The notes beneath the pieces are model-generated. The model saw nothing but the letters and a program-made list of their open reading frames with translations. It had not been told where the DNA came from and made no database searches. A stretch of 64,000 nucleotides of DNA from DASYKT01 sp963718105 (GTDB lineage Bacteria; Acidobacteriota; Blastocatellia; Pyrinomonadales; Pyrinomonadaceae), in the NCBI GenBank assembly GCA_963718105.1, contig OY970352.1, positions 3,658,001-3,722,000 on the forward strand, written 5' to 3'. A program made the position numbers and the translations under genes. Every line of letters begins with the position of its first letter. Positions within the stretch are counted from its first letter, which is position 1. Shown one piece after another: positions 59,647 to 64,000 of the stretch.

Positions 59647-62079
59647 TTACCGTTCCAGCGCCTTAAAAATTAGCGGAAATGTTGCCCAGGTCTGGCCGCG
59701 GTGCTGCGGGCGAAAGGCAAACATCAGTATCTTTCCCTTGCCGTAATCGGCCTCAGCCAGCGCGGTCTTGCCTTGCAGGTATTTTTCGCCCAGCAGCCAG
59801 CCCGAAAGCAGCACATCTTTTTTTGCATAGCTCGCAAGCTGCCTTACTTTTTCATTATCGGTGATCTCATAGGCCGAGCTGTTAATAAAATAGATAGGAT
59901 TAGGCGCATTGATCCCCTTTACCCAGGACTGAGTTGGAGGGCCGTCAAGGTTCAGCACCGAGCCCGGACAGTAAAATTCGCTGCGCTTTAAACCTTCCAG
60001 CACATTTTTTACCGGCAGCTTAAATCGCTTTATAAGCGCGTTGCAAGCGGCATCAAAACAGATTATTTTACCGCCGTCCTCGGTGAACTTTTTCAAATTC
60101 TCGATCCCCTGCTCGCCGATCCCGCCGGTGAATTCTTCCGGATAGTTTGCCTTCTTCAACCCATTGACGATGCTGTCTTCTGATTGCGAGGGAAGAATGA
60201 TCGCATCAACTTTTGCCCGCAGGCTGCCGCTTTTAATATCGGCATCGCGCAGAGACGTATAAGGGATCTGAAAGTTGTCAAAAACAAGGCGCGTCCAACC
60301 TTCATCCATCGAGGGCGCGAAGCCTCTGTAAATTCCGGTTCGCATTTGTCCTTTTATCGGGTTTGGCAATTTGGCAAAAGGCGCGGCCGTTGGCTGCAGG
60401 TTCAATGAACGGCGAACTTTATTTATGTCGGTCATCTTTTCCATCTGCTGCGTATGAGGATCGCCCATGATCTGCGTGACGGCGTATGTTTCCACACCCA
60501 TCTGCAATGGCAGCGTCCACCCGGCAACGTCGTAGGGCACCTCGGCTTCGCCGTTGGCATTCAGACGCTGGGGATAAACCTGTTTGTCCATCAGCGCGAC
60601 GACGTTATTTCGCTGCGGCTGAGCGGTAAAAATAATATAGCTGCCCAAAGGCATTTCAACATGAGGCACGCTGCTGCCCGCGACGGCGGCCATCAGCTCG
60701 TGGTTCATCTTATGAACTTCGATCCCCTGCCACAGCAATATCTCGATAAAGCGCGCGACCTTTTCAGCGTCCGGCTGGCCGGCCAGTATGATGTAAGCCG
60801 CCGGATGCTCCGGATTAGGCGTCGACTGCGAGGGCGGCTGCGAGGCGGCGCGGTTTAGCTCGGCAAAATTTTTCAGATAGTTTGAACGGAATTTTGCCGC
60901 CGTCGTTAAAAGCGAACGGCAAGCCGTCATTTCCATTGCGGCGATATCGCGCGAGCCCCACGGGCCCGGACGCCAGGGCTGCGGCTGATTAGTGCTTCGC
61001 TCCATCGGCGAATTAAGGCCCCGCGAGCGCTGATCTTTCATTTTTTCTTCGGTCACGCGAATGGGCGTCATCAGATCTGCGCTGGCCGCCTCTGATAAAA
61101 TGCCGATCGAATTATGAAAGTAGGGCGCGGAGCGAAACCCGCCATGCCACCAGGTGTCAAAAGTAGTGTTGGTCGCCACGCCCGCAAATTTCGCGGCCTG
61201 CAGATCGGCCGCCATCTTGTAACCGATCAATCCCAACTCGCGCAAAATAAGCGGCGGGATATTGGGGTTCGGCGGATCGAAAAATGGCGGTATCACCATC
61301 CGCGCGCCGTTCTGTCCCATCTGGTGAATGTCATAGACAACTTCCGGAAACCATTCGTGCCAAAAGAGTTTTGTCACCAATCGGGTTTCGGACAGGTTCA
61401 TCATAAACCAGTCGCGGTTGTTGTCGTGGCCGGCGTAATGGTGATAAAGTTCGGGCGGATCCGAAGCCTCGTAGGGCGTTCCCAGAGTTTTACGGTACCA
61501 GTTGGCAACGATGTCCACGCCGTCCGGGTTTGTCGAAGGGATCAGGATCAGCACCGTATTATTAAGAATTTCGAGCGTTTCCTCGTCCCTGGCGGTGGCA
61601 AGCTCGTAGGCGAGATTCATCGACATCTGCGCGGCCACGACCTCGGTCGAGTGGATAGAGCAGGCAATTGAAACGATGGTTTTTCCTTTGGCGACCAGTG
61701 AGTCCAGCTCGGCTTTATCTTTTATCTTGCGCGGGTCGGCCAGTTTTTGATTGATCAGTTGTATATTGGCAAGGTCGCGAATGTTTTGCTCGGAACTGAT
61801 AAAAGCCACGATAAATGGTTTTTTCAGGGTCGTCTCGCCCAGCGTTTGAACTTTGACCCGGGCACTGGCGGTGTCGAGCTTGGCGAAATAGCCGCTGATC
61901 TGCGTCCAATCGGCGAATGTTTTTTCATCGGTAGGATGAAATCCGAGGACCGACTTCGGGCTCGGTATTTCGCGAAGCTTGTCTTCGGCCTTTTTTTGCG
62001 CGTAAGCTGTTAGCGCCGGCAACAGCAATAGGCACAAAGACACAACAATTATTTTCAGGCGGATTAAATGACTGATCAT
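59647..62079 (-). CDS. M14-family metallocarboxypeptidase, exported
   Basis: 810 residues from the ATG at 62079 (MISHLIRLKIIVVSLCLLLL, cut near AYAQ). An upstream frame to 62139 has no signal-peptide logic. The zinc motif is CSIHSTEVVAAQ (HxxE) with the distal His in YDIHQMG. HYAGHDNNRDWFMMN carries the Asn-Arg substrate-binding pair. The C-terminal 350 residues have a Rossmann-like class I amidotransferase-type pattern (DAIILPSQSEDSIVNGL, GKIICFDAACNAL) common in large bacterial M14 proteins. Expected to trim peptides in the periplasm. Its start overlaps that of the divergent plsC-like gene by 12 nt. Confidence 0.88.
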   Translation of the reverse strand: MISHLIRLKIIVVSLCLLLLPALTAYAQKKAEDKLREIPSPKSVLGFHPTDEKTFADWTQISGYFAKLDTASARVKVQTLGETTLKKPFIVAFISSEQNIRDLANIQLINQKLADPRKIKDKAELDSLVAKGKTIVSIACSIHSTEVVAAQMSMNLAYELATARDEETLEILNNTVLILIPSTNPDGVDIVANWYRKTLGTPYEASDPPELYHHYAGHDNNRDWFMMNLSETRLVTKLFWHEWFPEVVYDIHQMGQNGARMVIPPFFDPPNPNIPPLILRELGLIGYKMAADLQAAKFAGVATNTTFDTWWHGGFRSAPYFHNSIGILSEAASADLMTPIRVTEEKMKDQRSRGLNSPMERSTNQPQPWRPGPWGSRDIAAMEMTACRSLLTTAAKFRSNYLKNFAELNRAASQPPSQSTPNPEHPAAYIILAGQPDAEKVARFIEILLWQGIEVHKMNHELMAAVAGSSVPHVEMPLGSYIIFTAQPQRNNVVALMDKQVYPQRLNANGEAEVPYDVAGWTLPLQMGVETYAVTQIMGDPHTQQMEKMTDINKVRRSLNLQPTAAPFAKLPNPIKGQMRTGIYRGFAPSMDEGWTRLVFDNFQIPYTSLRDADIKSGSLRAKVDAIILPSQSEDSIVNGLKKANYPEEFTGGIGEQGIENLKKFTEDGGKIICFDAACNALIKRFKLPVKNVLEGLKRSEFYCPGSVLNLDGPPTQSWVKGINAPNPIYFINSSAYEITDNEKVRQLASYAKKDVLLSGWLLGEKYLQGKTALAEADYGKGKILMFAFRPQHRGQTWATFPLIFKALER

Positions 62080-62904
62080 GCGGAAAACCCTTTTTTGGAT
62101 CTGATTGAACGAAACGAGAAGATCGTTTTTTCTGCCCAACAGTCTAACATAAGCGCCGCTGACATTAGCAGCGGTAAAAAGCTGGCGGGAAAATTGCGCT
62201 ACTGGTGGTGCTGGCTGGTGGTCGGAGTGCTGCTTTTGTTCATTGCCACGCCGCTGCTGATCTTTACAGCGCTGCTGAACCGGCGATACTGGGTCTACCC
62301 GTGGGCGATCTGGGGGGCCGGCTTTTGGCTAAAGGCCTGCGGAACAAAACTGGTGGTCAAGGGCCTGGAAAACCTCGATCCGGAGAGGTCCTATGTTTTC
62401 ATCTCGAATCACCGCTCTTATCTGGATACCGCGACGCTTTTTATTTGTACCGGCAAAAGAATGGGGCTGGTGGCAAAAAAGGAATTACTGAAAGTGCCGG
62501 TTTTGGGACCGGGAATGGCTTTTGTGAACGTGCTGGCGATCGACCGCTCAAACCCGCAGCGCGCCATCGAAACCATCGATAAAGCCCGCGATGTGCTGGC
62601 CCAGGGTTTTTCTTTCGGTGTTTTTGCCGAAGGGACAAGAGCGATGCCGGGTGAGCTTCTTCCCTTCAAAAAAGGCGCTTTCCACCTGGCCCTTCAGACA
62701 GAGGCCGCCATCGTACCGATCGCGATCAAAAATACCGACCGGCTGATGGGCAAAAAGACCGGTTTAATGTTTCCCGGCACTATTGAAGTAGTGCTTTTTC
62801 CGGCTATCGAGACCAAAAACCTCTCCGCCAAAACGGAGTTAAAGCCTTTAATGGATAAAGTTCGGGGCGTTATTGCCGAAGAACTGGCAAAAACAGAAGG
62901 GTAA
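62068..62904 (+). CDS. 1-acyl-sn-glycerol-3-phosphate acyltransferase (PlsC-like)
   Basis: 278 residues from the ATG at 62068 with CAGGCGG about 5 nt upstream. Two membrane segments near the N-terminus (WWCWLVVGVLLLFIATPLLI, YPWAIWGAGFWLKACG). The acyltransferase motifs are SNHRSYLDTA (HxxxxD, about 113), FAEGTRAMPG (about 185) and a C-terminal IVPIAIKNT. The enzyme acylates lysophosphatidic acid at the inner membrane. The first 45 residues (TDHAENPFLDLIERNEK) are longer than usual, so a later start is possible; this would remove the overlap with the divergent peptidase gene. Confidence 0.87.
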   Translation: MTDHAENPFLDLIERNEKIVFSAQQSNISAADISSGKKLAGKLRYWWCWLVVGVLLLFIATPLLIFTALLNRRYWVYPWAIWGAGFWLKACGTKLVVKGLENLDPERSYVFISNHRSYLDTATLFICTGKRMGLVAKKELLKVPVLGPGMAFVNVLAIDRSNPQRAIETIDKARDVLAQGFSFGVFAEGTRAMPGELLPFKKGAFHLALQTEAAIVPIAIKNTDRLMGKKTGLMFPGTIEVVLFPAIETKNLSAKTELKPLMDKVRGVIAEELAKTEG

Positions 62905-63141
62905 GGCCCGAAATAATTCATTTAGCCTCATTTTTTTCTCATCCGGTCAGTTAAATATCGAACGAAATTTGCTAAAATGCTACAATTGGAAATTCCAAAG
63001 ATACCTTGTTATCTGACCGATCGAGCCGTATGCGGTTTTTTGAGGCGATTTGTTCGGGGATAAGGGGGTTAGGATTTCTATGCTCGCATTTACTGTGATA
63101 GAAATATAATGCGAATCGTATAACTTTTAATTTCAGACACT

Positions 63142-64000
63142 ATGAGCACTGCACAAACATCATCATCCAGAGAAAAGGAGCCCAGGAAAAGACACGATCC
63201 CAGGCTGGATCCTGATCTTACAATGGGCCAAAACGGGTCCTTGAACATCCTGGCCCAGGAAAATCGCGGGATCCTTTTCGACCTTTTCATGTTCGCCATC
63301 AATCTTTTATTGATGCCGTTTTTGACCAGGGCCTTTCTCGATTTGAGCAGATCCGCGGCGGCCGGCAACCGCTTGTACATTATATTTCTGGTCGTCTTTT
63401 TCGGCGCGATGTATTTTATTCAACCCTACGGCGCGCTATTCAAACGCTGGAGCTTTCACCACCGAAGACGCGCCGGACGCCGGAGAAAGAAAAATACCGA
63501 GGGAATGATCTTCAATTGGACCGACGACAAGGTCTGGAGCCTGATATTCAATCCGATCGTTTATTTTCTCTCGCTGCTTTTTATTTCGACGATGATCATC
63601 ACGTATCTGAACCAGCTCATCACGGGCAGGTTTTTCGCTGATGACGACCCGTATTTCATCGTTCTCGTTTTGTTGGGCTTCCTGGTCAGCGTGGTGCATG
63701 CGGTTGCCTATTACAAATATTTTCTTTCTCCCAAAAACGAGCCGAAGAAAAAGATCCTGGCCAGCTCTTTTTCCGAACCGCTGGGCGACGTGCTGTTGTT
63801 CCTGAACATCTTTATGTTCCAACTGCTTTGGAACATCGTCAGCCTGACGCCTTTTGAAAAATCGGCGGATGCCGGCGGCTTTGTCATGAGGATAGTTTTC
63901 CTGTTCTTTGTCGGGCTGCTGATGTACTATCCGGCGCGCGTGTTTTATGCGGCGGAGGACATCCGTAATCCGCTGGCGTGGTTTACGATCGCGCTGGCGA
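63142..64000 (+). CDS. Polytopic membrane protein of unknown function (3' truncated by window edge)
   Basis: An open frame from the ATG at 63142 runs off the window; at least 286 residues. The N-terminus is polar (TAQTSSSREKEPRKRHDPR). Then come hydrophobic segments FDLFMFAINLLLMPFLTRAF, LYIIFLVVFFGAMYFI, FNPIVYFLSLLFISTMIIT, FIVLVLLGFLVSVVHAV, VLLFLNIFMFQLLWNIV and MRIVFLFFVGLLMYYPARVF, separated by a basic loop (HHRRRAGRRRKKN). No family recognised. The 237-nt gap upstream has no gene; no strong ribosome site is seen, although the frame is long and clearly coding. Confidence 0.8.
   Translation, partial: MSTAQTSSSREKEPRKRHDPRLDPDLTMGQNGSLNILAQENRGILFDLFMFAINLLLMPFLTRAFLDLSRSAAAGNRLYIIFLVVFFGAMYFIQPYGALFKRWSFHHRRRAGRRRKKNTEGMIFNWTDDKVWSLIFNPIVYFLSLLFISTMIITYLNQLITGRFFADDDPYFIVLVLLGFLVSVVHAVAYYKYFLSPKNEPKKKILASSFSEPLGDVLLFLNIFMFQLLWNIVSLTPFEKSADAGGFVMRIVFLFFVGLLMYYPARVFYAAEDIRNPLAWFTIALA

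Overview
The window is a moderately GC-rich, densely coded bacterial chromosome segment with many short dispersed hairpin repeats between genes. The gene content points to Acidobacteriota, probably class Blastocatellia (Pyrinomonadaceae-like). The indicators are a secreted GWxTD-domain protein, a tandem TonB-C protein, a secreted collagen-like Gly-rich protein with an EF-hand-like C-terminus, a soluble PRC/MgtE_N/CBS protein, and many lineage-type repeats. This placement is inference from family distribution; no 16S or other marker RNA lies in the window. I see no tRNA, rRNA, CRISPR array, transposase or phage gene.

Layout. 0-9 kb: the 3' part of a PAS/histidine-kinase/receiver hybrid, a repeat-rich gap holding a decayed XRE-regulator fragment, YjbQ, a GWxTD protein, hemW and purL (minus), and a GH92 exo-mannosidase. 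9-13 kb: a DUF433/DUF5615 toxin-antitoxin-like pair, an alpha/beta hydrolase, two exported thioredoxin-fold proteins and the PRC/MgtE_N/CBS protein with a possible 38-residue membrane peptide upstream. 13.3-18.5 kb: a minus-strand accessory island of exported proteins of unknown function. One of these is a collagen-like protein split by an apparent 1-nt frameshift, two others look like paralogues, and one is a tiny translationally coupled peptide. 19-21.2 kb: DUF2085, glpX and a 3Fe-4S/4Fe-4S ferredoxin.

21.4-34.8 kb is a polysaccharide locus on the plus strand. It holds a UDP-GlcNAc 2-epimerase, a deacetylase-GT2 fusion whose deacetylase motifs look degenerate, a DegT aminotransferase, a Gfo/Idh/MocA oxidoreductase and a hexapeptide acyltransferase. 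These are followed by a flavin oxidoreductase, an intact NodB deacetylase, a UbiA/DPPR-like prenyltransferase, two GT39-like membrane glycosyltransferases and a methyltransferase. The sugar genes resemble the Wbp-type route to N-acetylated amino-sugar uronic acids, but the C6 dehydrogenase is not in the window.

34.8-49.7 kb is mostly housekeeping: def, a DnaQ-like exonuclease, pyrE, truA, uppS-cdsA, dxr-rseP-ispG, and hfq-tmk-holB downstream of miaA, with a metallophosphoesterase, DUF2752 and a tandem TonB-C protein between. 50-64 kb: a TolB-like propeller with a 29-residue coupled peptide, lipase-like hydrolase, YCII protein, ankyrin protein, small membrane protein, DHFR-like protein, a repeat-rich island with two XRE regulators and a long perfect palindrome, SpoIID/LytB protein, M14 peptidase, PlsC and a truncated polytopic membrane protein.

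The strongest observations beyond routine annotation are: (i) the deacetylase-GT2 fusion that keeps the family scaffold but has changed catalytic motifs; (ii) the exported-protein island; (iii) an XRE-regulator/repeat association with a decayed copy, a start-codon hairpin and an operator-like palindrome; (iv) a 42-bp palindrome; (v) hairpin repeats that repeatedly sit at stop codons and in two cases supply the C-terminus of a protein. I found no clear case of an entirely new defence or mobile system.
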